The notes beneath the pieces are model-generated. The model was given only the letters and a program-made list of their open reading frames with translations, made no database searches and was not told the DNA's origin. A stretch of 64,000 nucleotides of DNA from Streptococcus oralis ATCC 35037 (GTDB lineage Bacteria; Bacillota; Bacilli; Lactobacillales; Streptococcaceae). Position numbers and translations under genes: made by a program. The stretch spans positions 1,256,001 through 1,320,000 of the forward strand of contig NZ_LR134336.1 in NCBI RefSeq assembly GCF_900637025.1, read 5' to 3'. Within the stretch, counting starts at the first letter, position 1; every line of letters begins with the position of its first letter. Shown in pieces: positions 43,755 through 53,515 of this stretch.

Positions 43755-45211
43755 TCTTCTTCTCCTTCACCAAGGGCTTCTTTGCGCATCTTGTCAATCA
43801 AGTCCATTTTGTCCTGCCAAATATCACGCGCCAAGTCCACTGGATAGTGTTGCGGATTGAGTACCCGTTTATACTCATCCCAAAGCTTGTCAAATTCCTT
43901 ACGAGCATAGGCTTGAATCTCAGTTAAACTAGGCAAGTTGTAAACTAATGTTCCTTCTTTGAAAATTTCCACCAAGAGAGGAACGGCATCAAAATTTCGA
44001 ACGGTCTTCTTGATGTAAGTATAAGTTGGATGGAACATCTTGATTTCAGTCATGGCGCTCACATCCACACCATCATAAGTAATGTAGTCACCTTCTGACT
44101 TGCCTTTTTCACGGCTGGTAATGCGCCATACCTGCTTCTTACCTGGGGTCGATACTTTTTCAGCATTGCTTGAAAGCTTGATGGTATTGCGCATCTTACC
44201 AGTTTCATCTTCGATAGCCACAATCTTATAAACTGCCCCAAGAGCTGGCTGATCATAGGCTGTAATCAGCTTGGTACCCACCCCCCAGACATCAATCTTG
44301 GCGTGTTGCATTTTGAGGTTAAGGATGGTATTTTCATCGAGGTCATTGGAAGCGTAAATTTTGGCATCTGGATATCCAGCCTCATCTAACTGTTGGCGAA
44401 CTTTCTTGGAAATATAGGCTATATCCCCTGAGTCGATACGAACGCCTTTAAAATTAATCTTGTCTCCCAGTTCACGAGCTACCTGAATAGCAGCTGGCAC
44501 ACCGATGCGAAGCGTATCATATGTATCTACTAGAAAGACACAGTCACGATGGGTTGAAGCATAGGCCTTAAAGGCCTTATAGTCGTTTCCATAAACCTGT
44601 ACCAAGGCATGAGCATGAGTACCTAAGACAGGAATACCAAAGAGCTTCCCTGCTCGCACATTGCTAGTCCCGTTGGCTCCACCAATCACGGCTGCGCGTG
44701 TTCCCCAGATAGCTGCATCCATTTCTTGCGCACGACGTGTTCCGAATTCCATCAAAGGCTCATCTTCAATGACTGAACGAATACGTGCTGCCTTTGTCGC
44801 TATCAAGGTTTGAAAATTAACGATGTTTAAGAGAGCCGTTTCGACCAATTGGCATTGGGCTAGAGGGCCTTCAACTTGAACAATTGGCTCATTAGCAAAA
44901 ACAAGGTCCCCTTCTTGGGCAGAACGAACCGTCAACTCCAACTTGAGATTGCGGAGGTAGTCTAAAAATGCCCCATGATAGCCAAGCGTCTCCAAGTAGT
45001 CAATATCGCTATCTGAAAAGCGCAAGTCTTTAAGATAATGTACAATTCTTTCCAAACCAGCAAAAACTGCATAACCGTTCTGAAAAGGTTGCTGACGGAA
45101 GTAAACCTCAAAAACCGCCTTCTTATTGTGAATTCCTTGGTCAAAGTAAACTTGCATCATGTTAATCTGGTACAAGTCCGTGTGCAATGTCAAACTATCA
45201 TCTGGATACAT
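43751..45211 (-). CDS. pncB: Nicotinate phosphoribosyltransferase
   Basis: A 486-residue enzyme making nicotinate mononucleotide from nicotinic acid and [24 protein letters not shown] at the N-terminus, [27 protein letters not shown] near 196, and [13 protein letters not shown]. With nadE it forms the niacin salvage route. A TATAAT extended -10 lies near 45290 on the minus strand. Confidence 0.95.
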   Translation of the reverse strand: MYPDDSLTLHTDLYQINMMQVYFDQGIHNKKAVFEVYFRQQPFQNGYAVFAGLERIVHYLKDLRFSDSDIDYLETLGYHGAFLDYLRNLKLELTVRSAQEGDLVFANEPIVQVEGPLAQCQLVETALLNIVNFQTLIATKAARIRSVIEDEPLMEFGTRRAQEMDAAIWGTRAAVIGGANGTSNVRAGKLFGIPVLGTHAHALVQVYGNDYKAFKAYASTHRDCVFLVDTYDTLRIGVPAAIQVARELGDKINFKGVRIDSGDIAYISKKVRQQLDEAGYPDAKIYASNDLDENTILNLKMQHAKIDVWGVGTKLITAYDQPALGAVYKIVAIEDETGKMRNTIKLSSNAEKVSTPGKKQVWRITSREKGKSEGDYITYDGVDVSAMTEIKMFHPTYTYIKKTVRNFDAVPLLVEIFKEGTLVYNLPSLTEIQAYARKEFDKLWDEYKRVLNPQHYPVDLARDIWQDKMDLIDKMRKEALGEGEEE

Positions 45212-45327
45212 CTGTTTTCCTTCTTCCTACTTTACAAAGGTATGAACGTATTCTACCACTTTCACACCATCCGATAAATTAGTACTATTATAACACATTT
45301 TACTGAGATTGATAAAAAGCTAACAAG

Positions 45328-45816
45328 CTATTCTCCATTCTCAAGTTCATCCATATCTTGCTCAAACTTTTTTTGAGCCCATTCGCCATAACTTTTAAGG
45401 CCGAGATTGCCGATAAAAACCCAAGGAAGGTAAATTAGATAAGTAATAACCCAAGCAGACAAATATTTAACGTTCAGAGGATTGTGCTGATAAATTTCAA
45501 TATTGAATTGATAATTCTGCAACATCAAAAGAGTCGTAATAGCGAGAGTTACCAGCAAACACCCTATAATTGTAAAATGAAAACGACTATAGTAGTTCAC
45601 ACCCAAATCTCGAGCACGATTGAAAAAGAAGAAAATTCCTAAAAGAAGGGTAACCAGAAGAATATCAGGATTAAAAAGAGCAGGTGCTAATACAGCCACC
45701 AGATAGCTTAGCAGAATGAGCCCGATAAACATATAAAAAGACTCTGTCCCAGCTTTGTTAAACAGTTGTTCTTCTCTTTCGTCTAATAATTGATAATAAA
45801 AAAATCTATTTTTCAT
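45328..45816 (-). CDS. Four-helix membrane protein paired with an XRE regulator
   Basis: A 162-residue integral membrane protein with four hydrophobic segments (about 28-45, 50-66, 80-100 and 120-142). It begins MKNRFFYYQLLDEREEQLFN. GGGAGGAAGAAG lies inside the end of the XRE gene and the coding regions overlap by 11 bases. Such HTH plus membrane-protein pairs (DUF3278/DUF2178-like) are common in Firmicutes; function unknown. Confidence 0.8.
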   Translation of the reverse strand: MKNRFFYYQLLDEREEQLFNKAGTESFYMFIGLILLSYLVAVLAPALFNPDILLVTLLLGIFFFFNRARDLGVNYYSRFHFTIIGCLLVTLAITTLLMLQNYQFNIEIYQHNPLNVKYLSAWVITYLIYLPWVFIGNLGLKSYGEWAQKKFEQDMDELENGE

Positions 45817-46015
45817 CTTCTTCCTCCCAAAATAGTTGGTCTAATGTTTTGCCTAAGCATCTGCAGATGGACTGGCAAAGGGAGAGACTTGGATTGTATT
45901 TCCCAGCTTCAATCAAACCTATAGTCTGCCTAGTAACACCTACAGCCTCTGCCAAATCCCCTTGTGTTAAATCACGCTCTACCCGAGCTAATTTTAATTT
46001 TAAATTTTTAGCCAC
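45806..46015 (-). CDS. XRE-family regulator
   Basis: A 69-residue compact HTH protein: LARVERDLTQGDLAEAVGVTRQTIGLIEAGKYNPSL-type recognition region, then LCQSICRCLGKTLDQLFWEE. This is the YozG-like family often encoded with a membrane partner. Transcribed from a clear promoter at 46063-46090. Confidence 0.9.
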   Translation of the reverse strand: MAKNLKLKLARVERDLTQGDLAEAVGVTRQTIGLIEAGKYNPSLSLCQSICRCLGKTLDQLFWEEEDEK

Positions 46016-46062
46016 TAGCGTCCTCCTTCACATTTTTAAAAAGTTGCGCTTCTTTTAAAAAC

Positions 46063-46090
46063 ATTATACCATATATCTAACTTAATGCAA
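46063..46090 (-). promoter_or_regulatory. Promoter of the XRE-membrane protein pair
   Basis: -35 TTGCAT (46085-46090), extended -10 TGGTATAAT (hexamer 46063-46068), spacer 16 bases, minus strand. Confidence 0.7.
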
Positions 46091-46128
46091 TATATAAATG
46101 TCATTTTGTAAGATTTTATTAACAAAAA

Positions 46129-46157
46129 ACTCTCTATCATCTTACATGATAAAGAGT
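46129..46157 (-). terminator. Terminator downstream of the GNAT gene at 46213
   Basis: Stem ACTCTTTATCAT / ATGATAGAGAGT (one G-U) followed by TTTTTTG on the minus strand. Confidence 0.75.
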
Positions 46158-46212
46158 ATTCGTTCTTATTTGATACTCAGCTAAGCTCCTCTTCAAAAGA
46201 TAGAAGTCTAAG

Positions 46213-46623
46213 TCACAAATCCTTTTGGTAATAGTATCTTTGTCCTGTATAGGGATAGTCTTGCAAGGTAAAGACTTCCTTGTAGCCATGCCTTTTATAA
46301 AAATCTGGCGCTTGAAACTGGTAAGTATTCACGAAAGAAAAACGACAGTTTCGATTCTTGGCTTCACTTTCTGCTTGCTGCAGTAGTTTTGAACCAATTC
46401 CTTGTCCCCGTAATTCCTCTCTTACAAACAAATATTCGATTTCCAACCAATTTCCGAAAGTCTCAGCTACTAATCCTGCCATGAGATTGCCCTTTTCGTC
46501 TTCGACATAAAGATTCAGTGGCTCGCTCTCAGACTCTTCTCTTTTAGAACGATTATAAGCACGAATCAAATCCCCTATTTCTTGCGCTTTATGCGACTCC
46601 TTATTTTCCAATCTAACGTGCAT
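46213..46623 (-). CDS. GNAT acetyltransferase
   Basis: A 136-residue acetyltransferase with a central acetyl-CoA loop (VREELRGQGIGSKLLQQAE) and a C-terminal YKRHGYKEVFTLQDYPYTG. Single-domain, target unknown. It lies between the permease and the regulator pair. Confidence 0.88.
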   Translation of the reverse strand: MHVRLENKESHKAQEIGDLIRAYNRSKREESESEPLNLYVEDEKGNLMAGLVAETFGNWLEIEYLFVREELRGQGIGSKLLQQAESEAKNRNCRFSFVNTYQFQAPDFYKRHGYKEVFTLQDYPYTGQRYYYQKDL

Positions 46624-46690
46624 TCAAACCTCCTAATAAACTGCTACAGCTTGATTATAGTCTTATTTCGATGGACTGTCAAACTAGAAA

Positions 46691-46716
46691 AACTCACCAA
46701 ACAGAGTTGATGAGTT
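46691..46716 (-). terminator. Permease terminator
   Basis: Stem AACTCATC / GGTGAGTT (one wobble pair) followed by TTTTC on the minus strand, just past the permease stop. Confidence 0.65.
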
Positions 46717-46722
46717 CATGAT

Positions 46723-48087
46723 TTATTTTCTAAATTTCCACTGACTATAAATCCCAAAAACAAGGATCCAGATAGCAGAACCAACTGCCCCCATGAAAGT
46801 GGACTCTTGCAAAAAGAGAGTCACAAAAACAAAGACAAAAAAGAGAATGGTTAGGGGATTAAGCAAGCGATACTGAGGCATGAGGTAGCCATCAGCCATG
46901 AAGTCTTGAGACTTGCGGTATTTGAGATGGGCCACCATAATCAAGATATAAATAGCGATGTAAACACCTGATGAGGATGCGGTGATCAAAGCAAAGGCAT
47001 CTGAAACACCTGGTAGCACGTTGATAAAGGCAGCGAGAGCAATCAAGATCGCTGAGGCGATGATGGCATTTTGAGGTACATTGTGGCGAGAAAGGGTATC
47101 GACCTTGATGGCCTTTAAGAAACGATTGGGCGAATCATGGGCAATCTGATATAGGTGTCTCCCTGTTGAGTAGAGAGTTGAGTTAAGAGCAGAAGCTGCT
47201 GAGGTTAAGACAACAAAGTTGATTAGAGCCGCTGCCCACTTGATCCCCGCAAGTTCAAAGACCGTTACAAATGGAGAATCTGAAGAATTAAGATAAGACC
47301 AAGGAATAATGGCCATAATCGCAATAAGAGCTCCCCCATAGAAGAAGATAATTCTGAGAGGAATTTCCTTAACAGCTTTGGGCAAGACCTGACGAGGGTT
47401 CTTTGTTTCAGAAGTTGTCACCCCGATAAACTCAATCATCAGATAGGCAAAAAATACCATTTGAAAGGCCATGACAAAGTTCATAACTCCGTTTGGAAAA
47501 AGAGAGAACTGGTCGCTGATATTTGCCAAACTTGCAACACCATGGGGTGTCTTAAAGCCTGTCAAAACCATAAAGACCCCAGTGGCGATCATGGCTAAAA
47601 TCGCCACAATCTTGACCATAGCAAACCAAAACTCGACTTCTCCAAAGAGCTTAACCGCAATCAGATTGACCAAAGCCAAAATCGTTAAAAAGACAAGCTG
47701 AATCAGCCAGCTAGGCCAGGTAGGGAACCAGAAGCGGACATAGTCTGAGATGGCAGTGATTTCTGCCATACCGATAAAGACAACTGACAGCCAATAAGAC
47801 CAAACTGAGAAATATCCCCAGCCTTTCCCCAAATGACGGGTGATAAAGTTGATAAAGGTATGCTGTTCTGGATCCTGATACAGCATCTCTCCAACAGCCC
47901 TCATCATCAAAAACATAAAGGCTCCTGTAATCATGTAAATCAGGATGATAGAAGGTCCTGTAAGACTGATAGAGCGACCAGCACCTAGGAAAAGTCCAGT
48001 TCCGATTGTTCCCGCAATGGCCATCACCTGAACATGGCGATTGGTTAAACCACGCTCCATTTTATTTTTCTTCTTATTTGAACTCAT
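46723..48087 (-). CDS. APC-superfamily amino acid permease
   Basis: A 454-residue transporter with 12 transmembrane helices. The N-terminus has LTNRHVQVMAIAGTIGTGLF, the APC substrate-site signature, followed by GPSIILIYMITG. It resembles the CycA/AnsP group (D-alanine, glycine, serine or asparagine), but the substrate cannot be fixed. AAAAAGGAGACTAT precedes the ATG; monocistronic with its own terminator. Confidence 0.9.
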   Translation of the reverse strand: MSSNKKKNKMERGLTNRHVQVMAIAGTIGTGLFLGAGRSISLTGPSIILIYMITGAFMFLMMRAVGEMLYQDPEQHTFINFITRHLGKGWGYFSVWSYWLSVVFIGMAEITAISDYVRFWFPTWPSWLIQLVFLTILALVNLIAVKLFGEVEFWFAMVKIVAILAMIATGVFMVLTGFKTPHGVASLANISDQFSLFPNGVMNFVMAFQMVFFAYLMIEFIGVTTSETKNPRQVLPKAVKEIPLRIIFFYGGALIAIMAIIPWSYLNSSDSPFVTVFELAGIKWAAALINFVVLTSAASALNSTLYSTGRHLYQIAHDSPNRFLKAIKVDTLSRHNVPQNAIIASAILIALAAFINVLPGVSDAFALITASSSGVYIAIYILIMVAHLKYRKSQDFMADGYLMPQYRLLNPLTILFFVFVFVTLFLQESTFMGAVGSAIWILVFGIYSQWKFRK

Positions 48088-48113
48088 ATAGTCTCCTTTT
48101 TATCCAAAAAACC

Positions 48114-48155
48114 AAAAAGGAGTTGAGCAAGGCAAAACCTTCACTACTCCTTTTT
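48114..48155 (-). terminator. greA terminator
   Basis: Ten-pair stem AAAAAGGAGT / ACTCCTTTTT separated by a 22-base loop that can fold further. Confidence 0.75.
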
Positions 48156-48163
48156 CATTCTAT

Positions 48164-48646
48164 TTAAGCTGTTTTCTCAACCTTTAAGATTTTGACTTCA
48201 TAGCTACCAACTGGTGTTTCAATCGTTGCAGTATCGCCAGTCTTCTTGCCAATCAAAGCACGACCAATCGGACTTTCATTTGAGACTTTACCAGCAAAAG
48301 CATCTGCACCTGCAGAACCGACGATGATGTAGACCTCTTCTTCGTCTTCACCGACTTCTTGGATTGTTACTGTTTTACCGATTGCTACCTCATCTTGGGC
48401 AACTGCATCGCTATTAACAATTTCAGCATAACGAATTTTTGTTTCTAGACTTGAAATTTGTCCTTCAACAAAAGCTTGTTCATCTTTCGCTGCTTCATAC
48501 TCACTATTTTCTGAAAGGTCTCCATAGGAACGAGCAATCTTGATACGCTCTACGACTTCGGGACGACGGACGAGTTTCAACTCCTCTAATTCTTTTTCTA
48601 GTTTTTCCTTTTCTTCAAGGGTCATTGGGTAAGTTTTTTCTGCCAT
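48164..48646 (-). CDS. greA: Transcription elongation factor GreA
   Basis: A 160-residue factor that stimulates transcript cleavage in backtracked RNA polymerase. N-terminal coiled coil with [20 protein letters not shown] (acidic tip), C-terminal FKBP-like domain with [20 protein letters not shown]. Standard length. Confidence 0.97.
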   Translation of the reverse strand: MAEKTYPMTLEEKEKLEKELEELKLVRRPEVVERIKIARSYGDLSENSEYEAAKDEQAFVEGQISSLETKIRYAEIVNSDAVAQDEVAIGKTVTIQEVGEDEEEVYIIVGSAGADAFAGKVSNESPIGRALIGKKTGDTATIETPVGSYEVKILKVEKTA

Positions 48647-48681
48647 TTTTTAACTTTCTTTTCTATTTACTTTTTTAAAAC

Positions 48682-48709
48682 AAAATTATGTGGAAAACCA
48701 CATAATTTT
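48682..48709. terminator. mltG terminator overlapping its stop codon
   Basis: Perfect 12-pair stem AAAATTATGTGG / CCACATAATTTT with a 4-base loop. The mltG TAA (48708-48710) is at the base of the stem. Confidence 0.85.
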
Positions 48710-50459
48710 AGTTTGAACTACTTGCTTGAGGTAACTTGCTATTGATATGCTCTGCAACGTTTTGATCATGTTCTTCTTTTGTTGTTGCAAAGTATACTTT
48801 ACCATCTTCAACATTGGCTACAAAGTACAAGTACTCACTCTTTGTCTGGTTTACACTTGCTTCAATCGCATCCGAACTTGGGCTATCAACCGGTCCAGGC
48901 ATGAGGCCAAGGTGTGTGTAAACATTGTATGGTGAATCAATCGTTGTATCAATTCCAGCGTCATCTGCTAAACTAATCTTTTGACCAAGTTTTCCTTGAG
49001 CATATAGGATAGCGATATTACTTTGAAGTGGCATACCGGCATTCAAGCGGTTATAGAAGACACCTGCGATTTTCTTGCGGTCTTCGGTCTTAGCTCCTTC
49101 TTTTTCGACAAGAGAAGCAATGCTGAGCAATTCATTAACTGTCAGATTCTTTTCTTTGATCGTAGCGTAATATGGTGACATAGCCTTATCCATAGCAGCC
49201 ACCATCTCATCAATCAAACTTTCAACAGTTGTACTGTCTTTGATTGTATAGGTCGCTGGGAAAAGGTAGCCTTCAAGACGATAACGAACGCCACTATCTT
49301 TTGTTGGAAGACTTCCAAGTAGGTTTGGATACTTGGCTACTAATTGTGAGATAAAGGTCTCATCTTGAGCTTTTGCCAAGAAAGCATCCGCAGTAAGAGG
49401 TTCTTTAAATTCACCTTGAAGTTGTCCTACTGTTTGAGCGATTTGCTCTAATGTATAGCCTTCTGGAATGGTCAAGTTTGCAAGAACAGGTGCCTGAGCT
49501 TCAGGAGTCCCACCTTTTTGCAATTCTTGAATCAACTCATCCGTACTCATACTCTTCTTCAAGTTGTAATAACCTGACTTCAAGTTAGCATGGCTATAGT
49601 ATTTAGCATAAAGACTAAAGATCAGTCCATGTTTAACCAAACCAGATTTTTCCAAGGTGCTTCCAATTTCTTGAACATTTGCACCGTCTGGGATTTGAAC
49701 CGTTACGTAATCCTTAGAGCTAGCATCAACAGGTTTCAAGGAATCTTGAACGTAACCATAACCAAAGTAACCACCAACTACAACGAGTACTAGGAGAGCT
49801 AAAACTGTTACTAGGCAACCTTTGGCTTTTGATTTTTTCTTTTTCTTAGTTGATGTTGCACCTTGACGACGACTACGACGTGGAGCATCAGCTAATCCAC
49901 TGCTGGATTCTGTAGAAACAGGCTCTACTCTTTCAGGCATTCCTGGGGTGATTTCCTCTTTCTTGTCTTCTGTTTTATAGGTTACGGCAACCTTAGTCGG
50001 AGTATCGTTAAATTCTTTTTCTTCAGATTTAAGCTCAACTGGTTCTACCTTAGGTTGAACGGGTTCCACTACAGGTTCTTCAGCCAGATGAATAGGCTCT
50101 ACTAGAGGTTCTTCAGATTCTACAACTTCAATCTTATCAATGATTGGCTGTCTAATCTCTTTCTCTTCTTGGTCATCCGTTTCATCAGTTCTAGCACTTG
50201 AAAGTGGAGGAACACTTGGTGCATTTTTTAGGATTTTATCGACAACAGATAGGGAATCAGCCATCAACTCTTCTGTTGATGTTTCTGGTTCAAGATCTGA
50301 AGGAGTTGCTGAACTAGCTTGAGATGATGAAGCCGTCAGATTTGGAATCTCTACTTCTTTCTCTCTTCTATCTTGTTCTTTTACTCTTTCTAAATCACGT
50401 AGAATCTGCTCTTTAAAGCTTAATTTTTCTTCTTCTCTTGATTTTTCAGTCAAAAGCAT
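48708..50459 (-). CDS. mltG: Endolytic murein transglycosylase MltG
   Basis: A 583-residue enzyme that cuts nascent glycan strands during peripheral wall synthesis. Residues 1-205 are a long acidic, Pro/Glu-rich cytoplasmic region; transmembrane helix about 213-235 (VTVLALLVLVVVGGYFGYGY). The extracellular LysM-like part (IPDGANVQEIGSTL) and the YceG catalytic domain follow, with active-site Glu in SIASLVEKEG near 450 and LPTKDSGVRYRLEGYLFPAT. The long cytoplasmic region is typical of streptococci. Confidence 0.95.
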   Translation of the reverse strand: MLLTEKSREEEKLSFKEQILRDLERVKEQDRREKEVEIPNLTASSSQASSATPSDLEPETSTEELMADSLSVVDKILKNAPSVPPLSSARTDETDDQEEKEIRQPIIDKIEVVESEEPLVEPIHLAEEPVVEPVQPKVEPVELKSEEKEFNDTPTKVAVTYKTEDKKEEITPGMPERVEPVSTESSSGLADAPRRSRRQGATSTKKKKKSKAKGCLVTVLALLVLVVVGGYFGYGYVQDSLKPVDASSKDYVTVQIPDGANVQEIGSTLEKSGLVKHGLIFSLYAKYYSHANLKSGYYNLKKSMSTDELIQELQKGGTPEAQAPVLANLTIPEGYTLEQIAQTVGQLQGEFKEPLTADAFLAKAQDETFISQLVAKYPNLLGSLPTKDSGVRYRLEGYLFPATYTIKDSTTVESLIDEMVAAMDKAMSPYYATIKEKNLTVNELLSIASLVEKEGAKTEDRKKIAGVFYNRLNAGMPLQSNIAILYAQGKLGQKISLADDAGIDTTIDSPYNVYTHLGLMPGPVDSPSSDAIEASVNQTKSEYLYFVANVEDGKVYFATTKEEHDQNVAEHINSKLPQASSSN

Positions 50460-50539
50460 TACCTCCTTGTTGACAATCCATAATATTATATCTTAAAAGT
50501 CGTAGAAAAGCAACCAACTAGGGCATTCCCTAGCTAGTT

Positions 50540-51037
50540 TTATTGATTTTCAGGCTGCCAGACCATATCATACCATGTTTCCCCAGCAAAGTTTGACTGG
50601 GATATTCCTTCATTAACAAAGCCATGTTTTTCGTAATAGGCGATAAGGTAATCATGACACGTCAAGTTAATGCCCTCTCGCTCATATTCTAAAGCGACTT
50701 CTTTCAGAGTCTTTAATAGTCTTTTCCCTACCCCCAAAGCTTGTGCTTCCTTGGCAATAGATAGGCAAGTCACAGAAATATAACCTCCAGGTTGATGGCT
50801 ATAGTCTTTTATTTCTTCTGTAAAAGACTGATCATCTAGATGGCGGTGTGGGACGACTGGACCTTCGATATAACCAAGAATACGCCCCTCTTTTTCAGCT
50901 AAAAGAAAACTGGTCTGAATTTCCCGCAAATGCGCCTCAAAGACCGAACGAGGAATAGCTTCTTCAAGGGAAAAATTCTCCAGCTCTATCTCTATAATCC
51001 GATCTAAATCCGAAAATCTTGCTTGTCTGATTTTCAT
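50540..51037 (-). CDS. GNAT acetyltransferase (second of a tandem pair)
   Basis: A 165-residue acetyltransferase: MKIRQARFSDLDRIIEIELE, acetyl-CoA loop SIAKEAQALGVGKRLLKTLK, and C-terminal YYEKHGFVNEGISQSNFAG. The ATG at 51037 overlaps the stop of the upstream gene as ATGA, and TCAGGAGG precedes it. A longer start at 51079 lacks support. Similar to the diamine/arylalkylamine-type GNATs; substrate unknown. Confidence 0.9.
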   Translation of the reverse strand: MKIRQARFSDLDRIIEIELENFSLEEAIPRSVFEAHLREIQTSFLLAEKEGRILGYIEGPVVPHRHLDDQSFTEEIKDYSHQPGGYISVTCLSIAKEAQALGVGKRLLKTLKEVALEYEREGINLTCHDYLIAYYEKHGFVNEGISQSNFAGETWYDMVWQPENQ

Positions 51038-51501
51038 ATTTCCTCCTGATAAAAAGGATTGGCCCAAATCAGATACCATTCAGAACCACTGCAAAAATGA
51101 CTCTCTGTCACTTCTTCTTCAACAAAGCCATTCATTTCAAAATATGATAGTAGTTCATCAGGACTCTGCAAAAGAATACCTTGATAATCTAGTTCGACTG
51201 TCACCTGTTTCAAGGCTGCAAGAAGAAGAGTTCCCAGCCCCTGTCCCCAATGGTCAGGATGAATGGTCAATAATTTTATTTCTATCCATTTGGGATGAAT
51301 AGACTGAGCATCTCCCAAAACATAGCCTAGGAGCTGATTTTCATCCCCAGCTACAAGAAAGGTACCCGCAGACTTGCGGATACTCTCTTCTAAGGATTGG
51401 CGGCTAAGTGTCTCTTCTGATGAAGGATTGGCTTCTTCAATCGCCAACATTTCTTCTAAATCTGATAGGGTAGCTTGCCTTATTGTGATTGGAATTTCCA
51501 T
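51034..51501 (-). CDS. GNAT acetyltransferase (first of a tandem pair)
   Basis: A 155-residue acetyltransferase with TIRQATLSDLEEMLAIEEAN, LTIHPDHWGQGLGTLLLAAL and YFEMNGFVEEEVTESHF. Clearly related to the next gene in overall plan, so the pair probably arose by duplication. It follows murC by 9 bases and is likely co-transcribed with it. Confidence 0.9.
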   Translation of the reverse strand: MEIPITIRQATLSDLEEMLAIEEANPSSEETLSRQSLEESIRKSAGTFLVAGDENQLLGYVLGDAQSIHPKWIEIKLLTIHPDHWGQGLGTLLLAALKQVTVELDYQGILLQSPDELLSYFEMNGFVEEEVTESHFCSGSEWYLIWANPFYQEEI

Positions 51502-51510
51502 CTGTTTTCC

Positions 51511-52845
51511 TTATTGGACGTTGCTTGTCAAGTTAGACAAGAGACGTTCAAATGAATATTCATAGGTTTGGATGTCTCCAGCACCCATAAAGACATAAAC
51601 AGCATTATCATGGTCTAGGAGTGGAGAAACATTTTCAACAGTGATAACCTGGTGTTTCTTGTTAATTTTATTGGCTAAGTCTTCTACTTTGACATCACCA
51701 TGGTCCACCTCACGAGCTGATCCATAGATTTGCGCTAGGTAGACGGCGTCTGCTTGATTCAATGCATGGGCAAATTCGTCCAACAAGGCAATGGTTCTTG
51801 TAAAGGTATGCGGTTGGAAGACTGCCACGATTTCTTTGCTTGGGTATTTTTGACGAGCCGCATCCAAGGTTGCAATGATTTCTGTTGGATGGTGGGCAAA
51901 GTCATCAATGATTACTGTATCATTGACAATTTTTTCAGTGAAACGACGCTTAACACCTGCAAAAGTTTTCAAGTGTTCACGGACCAAGTTCAAATCAAAT
52001 CCAGCTGTGTAAAGAAGACCAATAACAGCTGTCGCATTCATGATATTGTGACGACCAAAGGTTGGAATGTGGAATTGACCCAATTCTTGTCCACGGAAGT
52101 GAACGGTGAAGGTTGAACCAGTCGTAGAACGAAGGAGATCGCTAGCTACAAAGTCATTGCCCTCAGCTTCAAAACCATAGTAATAGATTGGAGCATTGGC
52201 TGTGATCTTACGCAACTCAGGATCTTCACCGTATACAAACAAACCTTTGGTAATTTGTTTGGCATAGTCGTTAAAGGCATTGAAAACATCCTCTAGACTT
52301 GTAAAGTAGTCTGGATGGTCAAAGTCAATGTTGGTGATGATAGAGTATTCTGGGTGGTAAGGCATGAAATGACGCTCATATTCGTCTGATTCAAAGACAA
52401 AATATTTGGCATTAGCTGAACCACGACCTGTCCCGTCTCCAATCAAGAAGCTGGTGTCTGTGATATGAGACAAGACGTGAGACAGCATACCTGTTGTTGA
52501 AGTTTTGCCATGAGCTCCTGCCACTCCCATGCTGACAAAATCGCGCATAAAGCTACCTAGGAATTCATGGTAACGTTTGTAGCTGATACCGTTTTGATCT
52601 GCATAGGCGATTTCAACGTTGTTATCTGGACGGAAGGCATTCCCCGCGATAATCTCCACATCACCTTGTAGGTTCTTTTCATCAAAAGGAAGAATCGCAA
52701 TCCCTGCCTGCTCTAGTCCACGTTGAGTAAAGTAGTATTTTTCAACGTCTGAACCTTGAACCTTGTGTCCCATTTGGTGCAACATCAAAGCTAGGGCACT
52801 CATCCCTGATCCTTTAATTCCAATAAAATGATATGTTTTTGACAT
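51511..52845 (-). CDS. murC: UDP-N-acetylmuramate--L-alanine ligase
   Basis: A 444-residue Mur ligase adding the first amino acid of the stem peptide. N-terminal Rossmann motif [12 protein letters not shown]-loop [14 protein letters not shown] near 111, then [20 protein letters not shown] and [10 protein letters not shown]. Complete. Confidence 0.97.
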   Translation of the reverse strand: MSKTYHFIGIKGSGMSALALMLHQMGHKVQGSDVEKYYFTQRGLEQAGIAILPFDEKNLQGDVEIIAGNAFRPDNNVEIAYADQNGISYKRYHEFLGSFMRDFVSMGVAGAHGKTSTTGMLSHVLSHITDTSFLIGDGTGRGSANAKYFVFESDEYERHFMPYHPEYSIITNIDFDHPDYFTSLEDVFNAFNDYAKQITKGLFVYGEDPELRKITANAPIYYYGFEAEGNDFVASDLLRSTTGSTFTVHFRGQELGQFHIPTFGRHNIMNATAVIGLLYTAGFDLNLVREHLKTFAGVKRRFTEKIVNDTVIIDDFAHHPTEIIATLDAARQKYPSKEIVAVFQPHTFTRTIALLDEFAHALNQADAVYLAQIYGSAREVDHGDVKVEDLANKINKKHQVITVENVSPLLDHDNAVYVFMGAGDIQTYEYSFERLLSNLTSNVQ

Positions 52846-52856
52846 GCTTTTCTCCC

Positions 52857-53468
52857 CTACTCAGTAATTCTTGTCAGATTCAACTCTTGGGCAACCTGAC
52901 GTTCCTGTTCTGTTTGCTTATTCTTTTTATTATAGATTTGACTCTTCTTTAGAAAATCATAGTTGTTCTTGTTAGCTTTTTCCGTTTGGGTTTTCGGAGT
53001 TGGATTCGCCACTTGGCCAACCTCCTCAGCTAAGATATAGTGAGACTGGCTCAAGTTTTTACTAAATTTGGCAAACTCACCTGGATTTTCCTTTTGAAAT
53101 GGTGCTGTTAGTTTGTTTCCTTGACGAACAAGTGTTGAACCATTGTGTCGTCTAGTATGACTAACATCCTGAGTCAAATATTTAGCTGAACGTTTCCTCT
53201 TCAGATCCGCTCGCGCCTCTTCTCGAGCCAATTCAGCATAGGTTTTTTCAACTTTTTTAGGTTCTGAGCTTGGCTTTGACTCCTTATTAACCACTGGAGA
53301 AACTACGGTTTCTTCCTCATTGATAGGAGACCATTCCAAATAGTTCTTATCGCGGTAATCACCTTTGATATTGCTAATAAAGTCTGACTCATCGTACAAG
53401 TCCATGACTGGCATTTTAGTCAGCATGATCTCATCATCTGACACCAATGGAAATCGATCTTGTTTCAT
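52857..53468 (-). CDS. Hypothetical protein between snf and murC
   Basis: A 203-residue hydrophilic, probably largely disordered protein, rich in Lys, Glu, Asn and Thr, with no membrane helix. Begins [20 protein letters not shown], with [20 protein letters not shown] in the middle. It is 11 bases from murC and 47 from the helicase gene, so co-transcribed. It is a familiar neighbour of murC in mitis-group streptococci but no function is known to me. Confidence 0.8.
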   Translation of the reverse strand: MKQDRFPLVSDDEIMLTKMPVMDLYDESDFISNIKGDYRDKNYLEWSPINEEETVVSPVVNKESKPSSEPKKVEKTYAELAREEARADLKRKRSAKYLTQDVSHTRRHNGSTLVRQGNKLTAPFQKENPGEFAKFSKNLSQSHYILAEEVGQVANPTPKTQTEKANKNNYDFLKKSQIYNKKNKQTEQERQVAQELNLTRITE

Positions 53469-53515
53469 TTTGTATTTCCTTTCAACACTTCATTATAGCG
53501 TATTGTCTTGATTTT

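Noticed and set aside
45212-45327. Possible riboswitch upstream of pncB
   Set aside because: Too short (about 115 bases) and no structured motif recognised; only an extended -10 is visible.
50518-50533. CTAGGG/CCCTAG hairpin after the GNAT gene as a terminator
   Set aside because: Six-pair stem without a proper T-tract on the minus strand.
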